Of a stretch of DNA of 64,000 nt, positions 37,090 to 47,917 are shown one piece after another. Under the pieces are notes generated by a model. That model worked only from the letters and a program-made list of their open reading frames with translations, ran no database searches and was not told the origin of the DNA. Source of the stretch: Pseudomonadota bacterium (GTDB lineage Bacteria > Pseudomonadota > Gammaproteobacteria > Burkholderiales > Burkholderiaceae_C); the NCBI GenBank assembly GCA_018241225.1, contig JAFEEG010000012.1, forward strand, positions 89,263 to 153,262. Direction: 5' to 3'. Both the position numbers and the translations under genes were made by a program. Position 1 is the first letter of the stretch. Each line of letters starts with the position of its first letter.

Positions 37090-38124
37090 ATGCTCAATCG
37101 CCGTACCTTCGTCTCTGCTTCTGCCGCGGCAGCGGCGTCCATCGCAGTACCGTCGCTGTACGCTCAGCCGAAGCTGGAGAAAACCAAGGTCGCCATTTCC
37201 GTGGGAGGCAAGGCAGCTTTCTACTACCTGCCGCTGACCATCTCCGAACAGCTGGGCTACTTCAAGGCCGAAGGTCTCGACGTCGAGATCTCAGACTTTG
37301 CCGGCGGCGCACGCGCGCTGCAGGCGCTCGTCGGCGGCTCGGCCGATGTGTGCTCCGGAGCCTACGAGCACACCATCAACCTGCAGGCCAAGAACCAGTT
37401 CCTGCAGTCCATCGTGCTGCAAGGGCGCGCACCGCAGATCGCGGTGGGCGTGTCGACCAAGAACATGCCCGGCTACGGATCGCTGGGGGATCTCAAGGGC
37501 AAGAAGATCGGTGTTTCCGCGCCGGGCTCGTCGACCAACATGGTGGCCAACCTCGTGCTCTCGCGTGCGGGCATCAAGCCCAGCGACGTGAGCTACGTGG
37601 GCGTAGGCGTGGCCGCCGGTGCGCTCACCGCGCTGCGCTCGGGGCAGATCGACGCCATCAGCAACACCGACCCGGTGATGACCATGCTCGAGCAGAAGGG
37701 CGACGTGAAGATCATCAGCGACACGCGCACGCTCAAGGGCACGCAGGACGTGTTCGGGGGGCCCATGCCGGCCGCATGCCTGTACACCTCGGCCGAGTTC
37801 GTGCAGAAGAACCCCAACACCTGCCAGGCGTTGGCCAACGCCATCGTGCATGGCCTGAAGTGGCTGCAGACGGCCGGGCCGGGCGACATCATCAAGACGG
37901 TGCCCGAGACCTACCTGCTGGGCGACCGCGCGCTGTACCTCGCCTCGTTCGACAAGGTGCGCGAAGCCATTGCCACCGATGGCCTCATTCCGGCTGCCGG
38001 CCCCAAGACCGCGCTGTCGGCGCTGGCGAGCTTCGACACCACCATCAAGGCCGACAAGATCGAGCTGGCCCGCACCTACACCAACGACTTCGCAGCGCGC
38101 GCCAAGGACCGGTTCAAGGCCTGA
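37090..38124 (+). CDS. ABC transporter substrate-binding protein (NMT1/TauA-like)
   Basis: 344-residue periplasmic binding protein. Signal sequence with an RRTF motif and an Ala-rich core ending near SLYAQP, possibly Tat-exported. The mature part has the NMT1/THI5-like fold: YYLPLTISEQLGYFKAEGLD, then GGARALQALVGGSADVCSGA and LKGKKIGVSAPGSSTNM. Such proteins import nitrate, sulphonates, taurine or aromatic acids; the ligand is not clear here. The ATP-binding and permease genes follow after a hairpin terminator. Confidence 0.9.
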   Translation: MLNRRTFVSASAAAAASIAVPSLYAQPKLEKTKVAISVGGKAAFYYLPLTISEQLGYFKAEGLDVEISDFAGGARALQALVGGSADVCSGAYEHTINLQAKNQFLQSIVLQGRAPQIAVGVSTKNMPGYGSLGDLKGKKIGVSAPGSSTNMVANLVLSRAGIKPSDVSYVGVGVAAGALTALRSGQIDAISNTDPVMTMLEQKGDVKIISDTRTLKGTQDVFGGPMPAACLYTSAEFVQKNPNTCQALANAIVHGLKWLQTAGPGDIIKTVPETYLLGDRALYLASFDKVREAIATDGLIPAAGPKTALSALASFDTTIKADKIELARTYTNDFAARAKDRFKA

Positions 38125-38145
38125 TGCGCATGCCCGCAAGTCGTC

Positions 38146-38174
38146 GCCCGGCCTGGTGCCGGGCTTTTTCTTTT
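38146..38174 (+). terminator. Intrinsic terminator/attenuator inside the ABC importer operon
   Basis: GCCCGGC (38146-38152) and GCCGGGC (38158-38164) with a 5-base loop, followed by TTTTTCTTTT. It lies between the binding-protein gene and the ATPase gene. Partial termination would give excess binding protein over the membrane subunits. Confidence 0.9.
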
Positions 38175-38197
38175 CTGAATGCACCTCCTGTCCACCC

Positions 38198-39013
38198 ATG
38201 TCTGAATTCGCGCTCGAACTGATCGACATCCAGTGCACCTTCCGCTCCAAGGACGACCCTTCCCAGCGCTACACCGCGGTGGCCGACACCACGCTGCGCG
38301 TGCGCGCAGGTGAGTTCGTCTCGGTGGTGGGCCCGACGGGTTGCGGCAAGTCCACCCTGCTCAACGTCGGAGCTGGGCTGCTGGCGCCGTCGTCGGGCGA
38401 GGTCAAGGTGTTCGGCCAGGCGCTGTCGGGCATCAACGCACGCGCCGGCTACATGTTCCAGACCGAGGCGCTCATGCCCTGGCGCAGCGCGCTGGACAAC
38501 GTGGCGGTGGGCCTGCAGTACCGGGGCATGGCCAAGGCGCAGGCGCGTGAGCAGGCGCAGCAGTGGCTGGCCCGCGTGGGCCTGGCCGGCTTTGGCGACC
38601 GCTACCCGCACCAGCTCTCGGGCGGCATGCGAAAGCGCGTGGCGCTGGCGCAGACGCTGGCGCTGGACCCGGACATCATCCTCATGGACGAGCCCTTCAG
38701 CGCGCTGGACATCCAGACCCGCCAGCTGATGGAAAACGAAGTGCTCGACCTGTGGGCGGCCAAGCGAAAGGCGGTGCTGTTCATCACCCACGACCTCGAC
38801 GAAGCCATTGCCATGAGCGACCGCGTGGTGGTGCTGTCGGCCGGGCCGGGCACGCGGCCCATCGGTGAGTTCACCATCGACCTGGCGCGGCCGCGGGATG
38901 TGGCCGAGGTGCGCACCCATGCCCGCTTCGTGGAGCTGCACACGCAGATATGGGGCGTGCTGCGCGACGAGGTGCTCAAGGGCTACGCGCAACAACTCAG
39001 GAAGGCGGCCTGA
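38198..39013 (+). CDS. ABC transporter ATP-binding protein (SsuB/TauB-like)
   Basis: 271-residue ATPase. Walker A VGPTGCGKST near residue 43-52, Q loop in YMFQTEALMPWRSAL, signature LSGGMRKRVALAQ, Walker B IILMDEPFSALD, and switch His in LFITHDLDEA. The family (nitrate/sulphonate/taurine importers) fits the adjoining NMT1-type binding protein. The permease start follows its stop by 1 base. Confidence 0.93.
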   Translation: MSEFALELIDIQCTFRSKDDPSQRYTAVADTTLRVRAGEFVSVVGPTGCGKSTLLNVGAGLLAPSSGEVKVFGQALSGINARAGYMFQTEALMPWRSALDNVAVGLQYRGMAKAQAREQAQQWLARVGLAGFGDRYPHQLSGGMRKRVALAQTLALDPDIILMDEPFSALDIQTRQLMENEVLDLWAAKRKAVLFITHDLDEAIAMSDRVVVLSAGPGTRPIGEFTIDLARPRDVAEVRTHARFVELHTQIWGVLRDEVLKGYAQQLRKAA

Positions 39014-39014
39014 C

Positions 39015-39848
39015 ATGAGCCTCAAACCCAACGAACGCAACGCACGAGCCTGGCAACTGGGCCTGCTGGTGCTGCTGCTCGTGCTGTGGCATGTGGCCTC
39101 GCGCAACGACAAGGTCGCCTTCTTCTTCGGGCAGCCCATCGAGGTGCTGGGCCGCATATGGAGCTGGTTCGCGCCGGTGGCCCTGTCGCCGAACGCCCTG
39201 TTTCCCGATGGCCTGCCGGGCAATGCCGACATCTACCTGCACCTGGGCACCACCTTGCTGGAGACGGTGCTGGCCTTTGCCATCGGCACGGTGCTGGGGC
39301 TGGCCTGCGGCCTGTGGCTGGCCCTGTCGCCCACGGCGGGCATGATCCTGGACCCCTACATCAAGGCGGCCAACTCGATGCCGCGCGTGATCCTGGCGCC
39401 CATCTTCGGGCTGTGGTTCGGCCTGGGCATCTGGAGCAAGGTGGCACTGGCCGTCACGCTGGTGTTCTTCATCGTGTTCTTCAACGTCTACCAGGGCGTG
39501 CGCGAGGTGAGCCCCACGGTGCTGGCCAACGCGCGCATGCTGGGCGCCAGCCAGCGGCAGCTGCTGCGTACCGTGTACCTGCCCAGCGCCACCAGTTGGG
39601 TGTTCTCGAGCCTGCACACCTCGGTGGGGCTGGCTTTCGTGGGCGCCGTGGTGGGCGAGTACCTGGGCTCGGCGCGCGGGGTGGGCTACCTCATCCTGCA
39701 GGCCGAAGGCACCTTCGATGTGAACACGGTGTTTGCTGGCATCATCGTTCTCACGGCTTTCGCGCTGGTGCTCGATGGGCTGGTCGGCCTCATCGAGCGC
39801 CGCCTCATGACCTGGCAGCCGCAAGCGGGAGAGACCGAGAAGATCTGA
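39015..39848 (+). CDS. ABC transporter permease (SsuC/TauC-like)
   Basis: 277-residue inner-membrane permease with about six membrane segments. The EAA loop reads NARMLGASQRQLLRTVYLP and is followed by a GEYLGSARGVGYLI block typical of nitrate/taurine-type permeases. It starts just after the stop of the ATPase gene, and completes the importer encoded from 37090. Confidence 0.93.
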   Translation: MSLKPNERNARAWQLGLLVLLLVLWHVASRNDKVAFFFGQPIEVLGRIWSWFAPVALSPNALFPDGLPGNADIYLHLGTTLLETVLAFAIGTVLGLACGLWLALSPTAGMILDPYIKAANSMPRVILAPIFGLWFGLGIWSKVALAVTLVFFIVFFNVYQGVREVSPTVLANARMLGASQRQLLRTVYLPSATSWVFSSLHTSVGLAFVGAVVGEYLGSARGVGYLILQAEGTFDVNTVFAGIIVLTAFALVLDGLVGLIERRLMTWQPQAGETEKI

Positions 39849-39909
39849 GCCGTTCCGTTCAAGCCAATACAAGACAAGAGAATCGCGCCGCGAAGAGGAG
39901 GGGCGCACC

Positions 39910-41109
39910 ATGGCAACAACACAACCGCAGTCTTTCCTGCGCTCGCGCGATGCCGCGGCCCGGGTGTCCAACGAAGAGCTGTTCTTCGACCTGGTCTACG
40001 TCTTCTTCGTCACACAGCTTTCGCACTACCTGCTCGACCATCTCACGCTGTTGGGCGCACTGCAAACCCTGGTGATGTGGTTCGCCGTGTGGCTGGGCTG
40101 GCAGTACACTGCATGGACCACCAACTGGTTCGACCCCAGCAGCTTGGCCACGCGGGGAGCGCTGTTCTCCATCATGCTGGTGGCGCTGGTAATGGCATCG
40201 GCGCTACCCGAGGCCTTTGGCGAGCGCGGACTCGTGTTCGCGCTGTGCTTTGCCGTCATCCAGGTCGGGCGCACGCTGGGCATGCTGCTGGCGGCCGGGC
40301 GCGGCAGCCCGCTGGTGCCCAATTTCCGGCGCATCCTGGCCTGGAACTGCGTGGCCGCCGTGTTCTGGATCGGCGGGGCCTTTGCGCAGCCCGAACTGCG
40401 CCTTGCCCTGTGGTTCATGGGCGCGCTGGTCGAGTACGTCGCGCCCATGTTCGGGCTGGCGTTTCCGGGGCTGGGGCGTTCATCCACGGCCGAATGGACC
40501 ATCGACGGCGGGCACCTTGCCGAGCGCTGCCAGCTCTTCGTGATCGTGGCGCTGGGCGAATCCATTCTTGCCAGCGGCGTGGCCTTCGGCCATCAGCATG
40601 CGTGGCATGCGCCGGAGCTCGCTTCCTTTGCGGTGGGCTTCGTGGGCAGCGTGGCAATGTGGTGGATGTACTTCGACACCAGCAGCAAGGAGGCGGCCCA
40701 CGTCATCGAGCATTCGAGCGATCCGGGGCGCATCGGGGCGCACTTCCACTACACGCATGTGGTGCTGGTGGCGGGCATCATCGTCTCGGCGGTGGCCGAC
40801 GAACTGGTCATTGCCGACGGCAGCCATCACGCGCAATGGATGCAGGTGGGTGCGCTGCTGGGCGGGCCGGCGATCTACCTGTTCGGCAATGCGCTGTTCA
40901 AGCGCGTGGTGTTCGGCTTTCTTCCGCAGTCGCACATCGGTGGGCTGATCGTGCTGGCCCTGCTGGCATTTGCCGCGCCGTACATGACGGTGTTTGCGCT
41001 TGGCGCTGCCACCACCGTGGTGATGGTGGTGGTGGCCGTTCTCGAGTCGATCTGGCGGCGCCAGGGGGCGCGCAGGGCAGCGCAGCAGCGGGGCGGCGCC
41101 GCGCACTGA
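39910..41109 (+). CDS. Low temperature requirement protein A (LtrA) family
   Basis: 399-residue polytopic membrane protein with about ten hydrophobic segments. The N-terminal signature RVSNEELFFDLVYVFFVTQL is typical of LtrA. The middle part has LAERCQLFVIVALGESILAS, another family hallmark. The biochemical role of LtrA is unknown; the name derives from a Listeria cold-growth mutant. GAGGAG lies about 15 bases before the ATG. Confidence 0.9.
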   Translation: MATTQPQSFLRSRDAAARVSNEELFFDLVYVFFVTQLSHYLLDHLTLLGALQTLVMWFAVWLGWQYTAWTTNWFDPSSLATRGALFSIMLVALVMASALPEAFGERGLVFALCFAVIQVGRTLGMLLAAGRGSPLVPNFRRILAWNCVAAVFWIGGAFAQPELRLALWFMGALVEYVAPMFGLAFPGLGRSSTAEWTIDGGHLAERCQLFVIVALGESILASGVAFGHQHAWHAPELASFAVGFVGSVAMWWMYFDTSSKEAAHVIEHSSDPGRIGAHFHYTHVVLVAGIIVSAVADELVIADGSHHAQWMQVGALLGGPAIYLFGNALFKRVVFGFLPQSHIGGLIVLALLAFAAPYMTVFALGAATTVVMVVVAVLESIWRRQGARRAAQQRGGAAH

Positions 41110-41124
41110 GCGCGCCGCGGTGCC

Positions 41125-42678
41125 CTAGCGCTTTTTCTTCGACGGCGTGCCGCCGCGCGGTGCCTTGCTGACGTCGGTCTTCGAGGAAGAGCTGGCCGTG
41201 TGGCTCGACGAAGCAGCATTCTTCGTCGAGGTGCTCTTGGCCGACGCATGCGCGTGCTGCGAGCTGCCTGCCTTGCTGCCGCTGCCCACCCGGTCGCCGG
41301 CGCCGGCACGCACCGGCAGGTAGACAACCACCGAGTACCCACGCTTGAACACGTGGTTGGCGCTGACCGAATTCCACTCCGCCACGTTCGCCGGGCTGAG
41401 CTTGTAGCGCTTGGCAATGCTGGCCACGCTGTCGGAGCGACCGGCCTTCACGGTGGTGCGCCGATTCACGATTTCGGGCTGGAAGCTCAGCGTGCCGGTT
41501 TCGGCCACCACCGCGGCCACGTCTTCCTGCACGCGCGCCGTGCGCGGAACGATCAGCGTGGAGCCGCCCTTGATGAGCATGCGCGGCGGAATGTTGTTCA
41601 TGGCGCGCAGGTCGGTCTCGCTCATGCCCGAGCGCTGCGAGGCTTCGGCCACCGTCATGGTGCCGGGCACCGTCCAGGCGGTCCAGCTGGCGTACTGGCC
41701 TTCGGCATAGGCCTGGAAGTTGCGCTCGAATACGGCGGCGTTGTCCCAGGGCAGCAGGATGTCGGTGGTGGTGCTGGCCAGCAGCACGGGCTTGTGCGCG
41801 GCGGGGTTGAGCGCCCGGAAGTCTTCCACGCGCACGTCGGCCATCTTGGCCACCAGGCTCACGTCGATGTCGCGCTTGAGAGCCACCGTCTGGAAGTAGG
41901 GGTGGTTGGCGATGTAGGGCAGCTCGGCGCCAAAGCGCTCAGGGTTGGCCACGATGTTCTTCACCGCCTGCAGCTTGGGCACGTAGTTGCGCGTTTCGGC
42001 CGGCATGTTGATGTCGGTGTAGCCGGTGGGCAGGCCTGCGCGCTGGTTCCTGGCGATGGCCTTGCTCACATTGCCTTCGCCCCAGTTGTAGGCCGCCAGC
42101 GCCAGTTGCCAGTCGCCGAACATGCCGTACAGGCGCTGCAGGTAGTCGAGCGCGGCGCGGGTGGAGGCGATCACGTCGCGGCGATCATCGCGAAACAGGT
42201 TCTGCTTGAGGTCGTAGTCGGTGCCCGTGGCCGGCATGAACTGCCACATGCCCGCGGCGCGCGCGCTGGACACCGCCTGCGGGTTGAACGCGCTCTCGAT
42301 GTAGGGCAGCAGCGCCAGCTCGGTGGGCATGTTGCGCCGCTCCAGCTCTTCGACGATGTGGAAGATGTACTTGCTGGAGCGCTCGGTCATGCGCTGGATG
42401 TAGTCGGGCCGGCTCGAATACCACTGCTCCTGCGCGCGCACCAGGTCGCTGTCGAGGTTGGGCATGTTGAAGCCGCGGCGGATGCGGTCCCACATGTCGG
42501 CCGGCGGCGCCGTCAAGGCAACGCTGCGCGAACTGGGCTGGCTGTTGGTGAGAGGCTTGAGGGGGCCCGAAGGAAGGTTGGCCGACCCGCCCGATGTGTC
42601 GGTGGTCGAGGAGCCGGGCGTGGCGCAGCCTGCCAGGAAGAGCGAGAGAGCCAGGCTCGCGGCGATCAGGAACTTCAT
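41125..42678 (-). CDS. mltD: Membrane-bound lytic murein transglycosylase D (LysM domains)
   Basis: 517-residue lipoprotein. Signal peptide ends at the lipobox LAGC (Cys20). The SLT catalytic domain has [17 protein letters not shown] (catalytic Glu) and [12 protein letters not shown], with [14 protein letters not shown] later. At least two LysM peptidoglycan-binding repeats follow (about residues 330-375 and 400-450), then a Ser/Lys/Ala-rich tail. It cleaves peptidoglycan glycan strands in the periplasm. The ATG overlaps the gloB stop (ATGA), so translation is coupled. Confidence 0.94.
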   Translation of the reverse strand: MKFLIAASLALSLFLAGCATPGSSTTDTSGGSANLPSGPLKPLTNSQPSSRSVALTAPPADMWDRIRRGFNMPNLDSDLVRAQEQWYSSRPDYIQRMTERSSKYIFHIVEELERRNMPTELALLPYIESAFNPQAVSSARAAGMWQFMPATGTDYDLKQNLFRDDRRDVIASTRAALDYLQRLYGMFGDWQLALAAYNWGEGNVSKAIARNQRAGLPTGYTDINMPAETRNYVPKLQAVKNIVANPERFGAELPYIANHPYFQTVALKRDIDVSLVAKMADVRVEDFRALNPAAHKPVLLASTTTDILLPWDNAAVFERNFQAYAEGQYASWTAWTVPGTMTVAEASQRSGMSETDLRAMNNIPPRMLIKGGSTLIVPRTARVQEDVAAVVAETGTLSFQPEIVNRRTTVKAGRSDSVASIAKRYKLSPANVAEWNSVSANHVFKRGYSVVVYLPVRAGAGDRVGSGSKAGSSQHAHASAKSTSTKNAASSSHTASSSSKTDVSKAPRGGTPSKKKR

Positions 42679-43460
42679 CGAAATTCGTTTTTCCATTGGC
42701 GCAGCGCAGCAAAGACATCGGCGTCTGCGGCCTGGGTGTCGAGGCCGGCATGGGCCTGGACCGCCCGGCGCACGGATGCTTCGCGGCTGCGGAGAAAGGG
42801 GTTGACGGAACGCTCGGTGCCCATGCGCGAAGGCAAGGTGGGCGTGCCGTGCTCGCGCAGTGCGGTGCACTGCGCCATGTACTGAGTCAGCTGCGCGTTG
42901 CCGGGTTCCACCGCCTGGGCAAATCGCAGGTTTCCAAGTGTGTATTCGTGGGCGCAGCACACCCGCGTTTCGGCCGGCAGGGCCGCCAGCGCGTCGAGCG
43001 AGGCCAGCATCTGGCGCGGCGTGCCCTCGAACAGGCGCCCGCAACCGCCCGAAAACAGCGTGTCGCCGCAAAACAGCAGCGGCGTGCGGTCCCAGGCCGC
43101 TTCGGCCGGCAGGTAGTAGGCGATGTGGCCGGCCGTGTGGCCCGGAACATCAATGACCTGGAAGGGCAGGCCCAGCACTTGCGCGGTGTCGCCTTCGGCC
43201 AGTGGCTGGTAAGGTTCGGGAATGACCTCGCCAGCGGGGCCATAGACGGGAGCGCCGGTGGCGTTGCGCAATTCATCGACGCCGCCGACATGATCGGCAT
43301 GGTGATGCGTGACTAGAATCGCGGCCAGCTTCAGATTGCCGCGGGCCAGTGCATTGGCCACCGGCTTGGCGTCGCCGGGATCGACAACGATCGCGCCGGC
43401 CCCGTCGTGCAGCATCCAGATGTAGTTGTCGGCAAAGGCGGGCAGCGGAACGAGGGTCAT
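42675..43460 (-). CDS. gloB: Hydroxyacylglutathione hydrolase (glyoxalase II)
   Basis: 261-residue metallo-beta-lactamase-fold enzyme that hydrolyses S-lactoylglutathione. Zinc motif THHHADH at residues 51-57, further ligands in [15 protein letters not shown] and CCAHEYT. C-terminal glutathione-binding helices include NPFLRSRE. The start codon overlaps, by two bases within a CATG, the start codon of the divergent methyltransferase gene. Confidence 0.96.
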   Translation of the reverse strand: MTLVPLPAFADNYIWMLHDGAGAIVVDPGDAKPVANALARGNLKLAAILVTHHHADHVGGVDELRNATGAPVYGPAGEVIPEPYQPLAEGDTAQVLGLPFQVIDVPGHTAGHIAYYLPAEAAWDRTPLLFCGDTLFSGGCGRLFEGTPRQMLASLDALAALPAETRVCCAHEYTLGNLRFAQAVEPGNAQLTQYMAQCTALREHGTPTLPSRMGTERSVNPFLRSREASVRRAVQAHAGLDTQAADADVFAALRQWKNEFR

Positions 43461-44268
43461 GAGCGGTCAAATTATAGGTTTGCAGGATTGGTTGGAGACC
43501 CCCCCGGGGCGCTACCTGCTCGGATGGGAACAGGCCCAATTCGACCAGGCCGTGGCCGACATCTTCGGCTACCACGCGCTGCAGCTGGGTCTGGCGGAGG
43601 TCGACGCCCTGCGCAGCAACCGCATGCCGCGGCGCTGGCTGGCCACCGAGCGGCCCTCGCCGCTGCGGCGCTCGGCGCTCATGACCGATTTCACGGCGCT
43701 TCCATTTCCGGCCAACAGCCTGGACCTGGTGACGCTGCCGCACGCGCTGGAGCTCAGCCCCGACCCGCACGCCACGCTGCGCGAGGTGGAGCGGGTGCTG
43801 GTGCCCGAGGGCCGGGTGGTGATCTGCGGGCTGAACCCCGCCAGCCTGTGGGGCATGCGCCAGCGGCGCGCACACTTGTACCGGCGGCTGGGGTTCGGCG
43901 AGCTGTTCCTGCCCGAGGCGGGCGAATTCATCGGGTACTGGCGCATGCGCGACTGGTTGCGGCTGCTGGACTTCGAGGTGGAGTCGGGCAACTTCGGCCT
44001 GTACCGGCCGGCGGTGCGAAGCCAGTCGTGGCTGGAGCGCTACCGCTGGGTCGACAAGGCCGGCGAGCGCTGGTGGCCCATCTTCGGCGCGGTGTACTTC
44101 ATCGTGGCCGTGAAGCGGGTGCGCGGCATGACCATGCTGCAGGCCGACTGGAAGCGAAAGCCGGCCATTGCCACCGCACCGGTGCCGGTCACCGGCCGGG
44201 TGCACCGGGTGGCGTGGCACCACCACAAGAAACACAGCAAGAAAGCAGAGAAAGAGAAGTCAAGTTGA
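43459..44268 (+). CDS. SAM-dependent methyltransferase (class I, DUF/UbiE-like)
   Basis: 269-residue methyltransferase. The first cofactor strand is degenerate, but [19 protein letters not shown] and the [21 protein letters not shown] block are typical of the Methyltransf_11 type. The C terminus is very basic ([14 protein letters not shown]). It lies between gloB and rnhA as in other beta-proteobacteria. Substrate unknown. CGAGGG precedes the ATG at 43459; an upstream TTG at 43426 is an alternative. The stop overlaps the rnhA start (TTGA). Confidence 0.85.
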   Translation: MSGQIIGLQDWLETPPGRYLLGWEQAQFDQAVADIFGYHALQLGLAEVDALRSNRMPRRWLATERPSPLRRSALMTDFTALPFPANSLDLVTLPHALELSPDPHATLREVERVLVPEGRVVICGLNPASLWGMRQRRAHLYRRLGFGELFLPEAGEFIGYWRMRDWLRLLDFEVESGNFGLYRPAVRSQSWLERYRWVDKAGERWWPIFGAVYFIVAVKRVRGMTMLQADWKRKPAIATAPVPVTGRVHRVAWHHHKKHSKKAEKEKSS

Positions 44269-44714
44269 CGGAAGTGCAGATCTACACCGACGGCGCCTGC
44301 AAGGGCAACCCAGGCCCTGGCGGCTGGGGGGCATGGCTCAAGTCGGGCGCCACTGAAAAGGACTTGTTCGGCGGCGAACTCAACACCACCAACAACCGCA
44401 TGGAGCTGACCGCGGTCATCGAGGGCCTGGCGGCCCTGAAGCGGCCGTGCAAGGTCGTGCTCTACCTGGACAGCCAGTACGTGCGCCAGGGCATCACCGA
44501 GTGGATCAAGGGCTGGAAGGCCAAGGGCTGGATCACCTCGACCAAGCAGCCGGTGAAGAACGCCGACCTGTGGCGCAAGCTGGATGACCTGGTGAGCAAA
44601 GCCGGTCATCAGATCGAATGGCGCTGGGTCAAGGGCCACTCGGGCGACCCGGGCAACGAGCGCGCGGACGCGTTGGCGAACAAGGGTGTGCAGAAAGCGC
44701 TGGGCAAGCTCTAG
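44265..44714 (+). CDS. rnhA: Ribonuclease HI
   Basis: 149-residue RNase H that cuts RNA in RNA-DNA hybrids. Catalytic acids: Asp9 in [16 protein letters not shown], Glu in [12 protein letters not shown], Asp in [11 protein letters not shown] and Asp in NERADALAN. The start is a TTG at 44265-44267 sharing bases with the methyltransferase stop; AGAGAAG lies just upstream. Confidence 0.96.
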   Translation: MTEVQIYTDGACKGNPGPGGWGAWLKSGATEKDLFGGELNTTNNRMELTAVIEGLAALKRPCKVVLYLDSQYVRQGITEWIKGWKAKGWITSTKQPVKNADLWRKLDDLVSKAGHQIEWRWVKGHSGDPGNERADALANKGVQKALGKL

Positions 44715-44728
44715 GCCTGCCTAGGCAC

Positions 44729-46039
<1,311 letters not shown>

Positions 46040-46053
46040 GCGGTCGTCAGTCG

Positions 46054-46692
46054 TCAGGGCGTGGAGCGCTGGCGTTCCAGCGCATGCAGTTCGGCCAGGG
46101 TGTTGGCGTTGAAGAAGGCTTCGCGCGCATCGCCTTCGCGGTCAAAGGGCACGGCCACCGTGTTGTGGGTGGCGGTCCAGGCGTCGATCTTGCGACCGCC
46201 AGCCTGGGTAAAGCGCACCAGGCTTTCGAGCAGATCGACGCGCAGCAGGCAGAACACCGGCTGCGCGCGCATCTGCACGCTGCCGTCTTCCTGCGGTTCG
46301 GCGCCGCTGGCCATGGCGATGTCGGCACCTTCGCGCTCCAGGGCTTCGCTCATGCGCGCGGCCAAGTCGAGCGGGAACAGCGGCGTGTCGCAGGGCACGG
46401 TGAGCAGGTAGGGCGTTTCGCAGCGCTCCATCCCCACCAGGAAGCCCGCCAGCGGCCCCGCGTAGTCGGCCAGGCCATCGGGCCAGACCGGCGAGCCGAA
46501 GGACTCGTAGGCCGCCAGGTTGCGGTTGGCATTGACCATGGTCTGGCCCACCTGCGGGCCCAGGCGCAGCAGTGCGTGCAGCGCCAGCGGCGTGCCGCTG
46601 AAGCTTTGCAGGCCCTTGTCCACGCCGCCCATGCGCGATCCGCGCCCGCCGGCGAGCACCAGGCCGGTGATGTCTTCTGCTGTGATGTGCAT
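46054..46692 (-). CDS. mobA: Molybdenum cofactor guanylyltransferase MobA
   Basis: 212-residue nucleotidyltransferase that attaches GMP to molybdopterin to form MGD. The GTP-binding motif [18 protein letters not shown] is at residues 11-28; VNANRN and the [14 protein letters not shown] motif follow. Same strand as moaA (25-base gap) and moeA. Presence of MobA implies bis-MGD enzymes such as nitrate reductases or formate dehydrogenases elsewhere. Confidence 0.95.
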   Translation of the reverse strand: MHITAEDITGLVLAGGRGSRMGGVDKGLQSFSGTPLALHALLRLGPQVGQTMVNANRNLAAYESFGSPVWPDGLADYAGPLAGFLVGMERCETPYLLTVPCDTPLFPLDLAARMSEALEREGADIAMASGAEPQEDGSVQMRAQPVFCLLRVDLLESLVRFTQAGGRKIDAWTATHNTVAVPFDREGDAREAFFNANTLAELHALERQRSTP

Positions 46693-46717
46693 TGGCTTGT
46701 TGTTGGCGCAGGCTGGC

Positions 46718-47860
46718 TCAGCCTCCGATGTAGCTCATCTCGACGCGCCGGGCACCGGGCATCGCGCTGTCGTCCGGCGCGCGCTGGCCGCGCAGTTCGG
46801 AATAGCGGTCGGCCCGGCCCTGCCAGATGTGCGCGATGGCCGACGAAATGTCCTCGTCGCTGGCCTGCTGCTCGCGCAGCAGCGGCCGCAGGTCGTGTCC
46901 GCCGTGGGCGAACAGGCACAGGTACAGCCGGCCTTCGGTGGACAGGCGCGCGCGCGTGCAGTCGTGGCAGAAGGCCTGCGTCACGCTGCTGATGACGCCG
47001 ACTTCGCCCAGCGAAGGGTCGTAGTTGCCGTCCGCGCCCGCATAGCCCCAGCGCTGCGCCGTTTCGCCGGGCGCGGTGGCTTCCAGCGGCACCAGCGGAA
47101 ATTCCTGCGAAATGCGCCGCACCACCTCGGCAGAGGGCACCACTTCGTCCATGCGCCAGCCGTTGGTGGCGCCCACGTCCATGTATTCGATGAAGCGCAG
47201 CACCATGCCCGTGCCGCGAAAGCGCCGCGCCATGGGCAGGATCTCGTTCTCGTTGGTGCCGCGCTTGACCACCATGTTGATCTTGATCGGCCCCAGGCCC
47301 GCGGCATGCGCGGCGTCCAGCCCGGTGAGCACCTGCGCCACCGGAAAGTCCACGTCGTTCATGCTGCGAAACACGGCGTCGTCCAGCCCGTCGAGGCTGA
47401 CGGTGACGCGCTGCAGGCCGGCGTCCTTCAAGGCCTTGGCCTTGCGTGCCAGCAGCGAGCCGTTGGTGGTCAGCGTCAGGTCCAGCGGCTTGCCGTCGGG
47501 CGTGCGCAGCTGGGCCAGCTGCTCGATGAGCAGCTCGATGTTCTTGCGCAGCAGCGGCTCGCCACCGGTCAGGCGGATCTTGTGCACGCCGTGCGAGACG
47601 AAGATGCGCGCCAGCCGCGTGATCTCCTCGAAGCTCAGCAGTGCGCTGTGCGGCAGGTAGGGATAGTCCTTGTCGAAGACTTCCTTGGGCATGCAGTAGC
47701 TGCAGCGGAAATTGCAGCGGTCGGTGACGCTGATGCGCAGGTCGGTCAGCGGCCGGCCCAGGCGGTCGAGCAGGCTGCCGCTGCCGGCCACCCGGGGCAG
47801 GGAATCCAGGCGCAGCGGGCGACCCACGGCGCTGAGGGGAACGCGGACTTCGGAAGACAT
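46718..47860 (-). CDS. moaA: GTP 3',8-cyclase MoaA
   Basis: 380-residue radical SAM enzyme for the first step of molybdenum cofactor synthesis. N-terminal cluster Cys49, Cys53, Cys56 ([10 protein letters not shown]), SAM-binding [12 protein letters not shown]-terminal second cluster CHDC...LCL and a slightly altered C terminus (MSYIGG; the usual ending is two Gly). A TTG at 47872 is an alternative start. First gene of the moaA-mobA-moeA group. Confidence 0.96.
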   Translation of the reverse strand: MSSEVRVPLSAVGRPLRLDSLPRVAGSGSLLDRLGRPLTDLRISVTDRCNFRCSYCMPKEVFDKDYPYLPHSALLSFEEITRLARIFVSHGVHKIRLTGGEPLLRKNIELLIEQLAQLRTPDGKPLDLTLTTNGSLLARKAKALKDAGLQRVTVSLDGLDDAVFRSMNDVDFPVAQVLTGLDAAHAAGLGPIKINMVVKRGTNENEILPMARRFRGTGMVLRFIEYMDVGATNGWRMDEVVPSAEVVRRISQEFPLVPLEATAPGETAQRWGYAGADGNYDPSLGEVGVISSVTQAFCHDCTRARLSTEGRLYLCLFAHGGHDLRPLLREQQASDEDISSAIAHIWQGRADRYSELRGQRAPDDSAMPGARRVEMSYIGG

Positions 47861-47917
47861 GAATAAGGCCAATTTAGCGCAATGGGGCCGCCCTGGCGCT
47901 GACCGAGGTCAAGAGCC

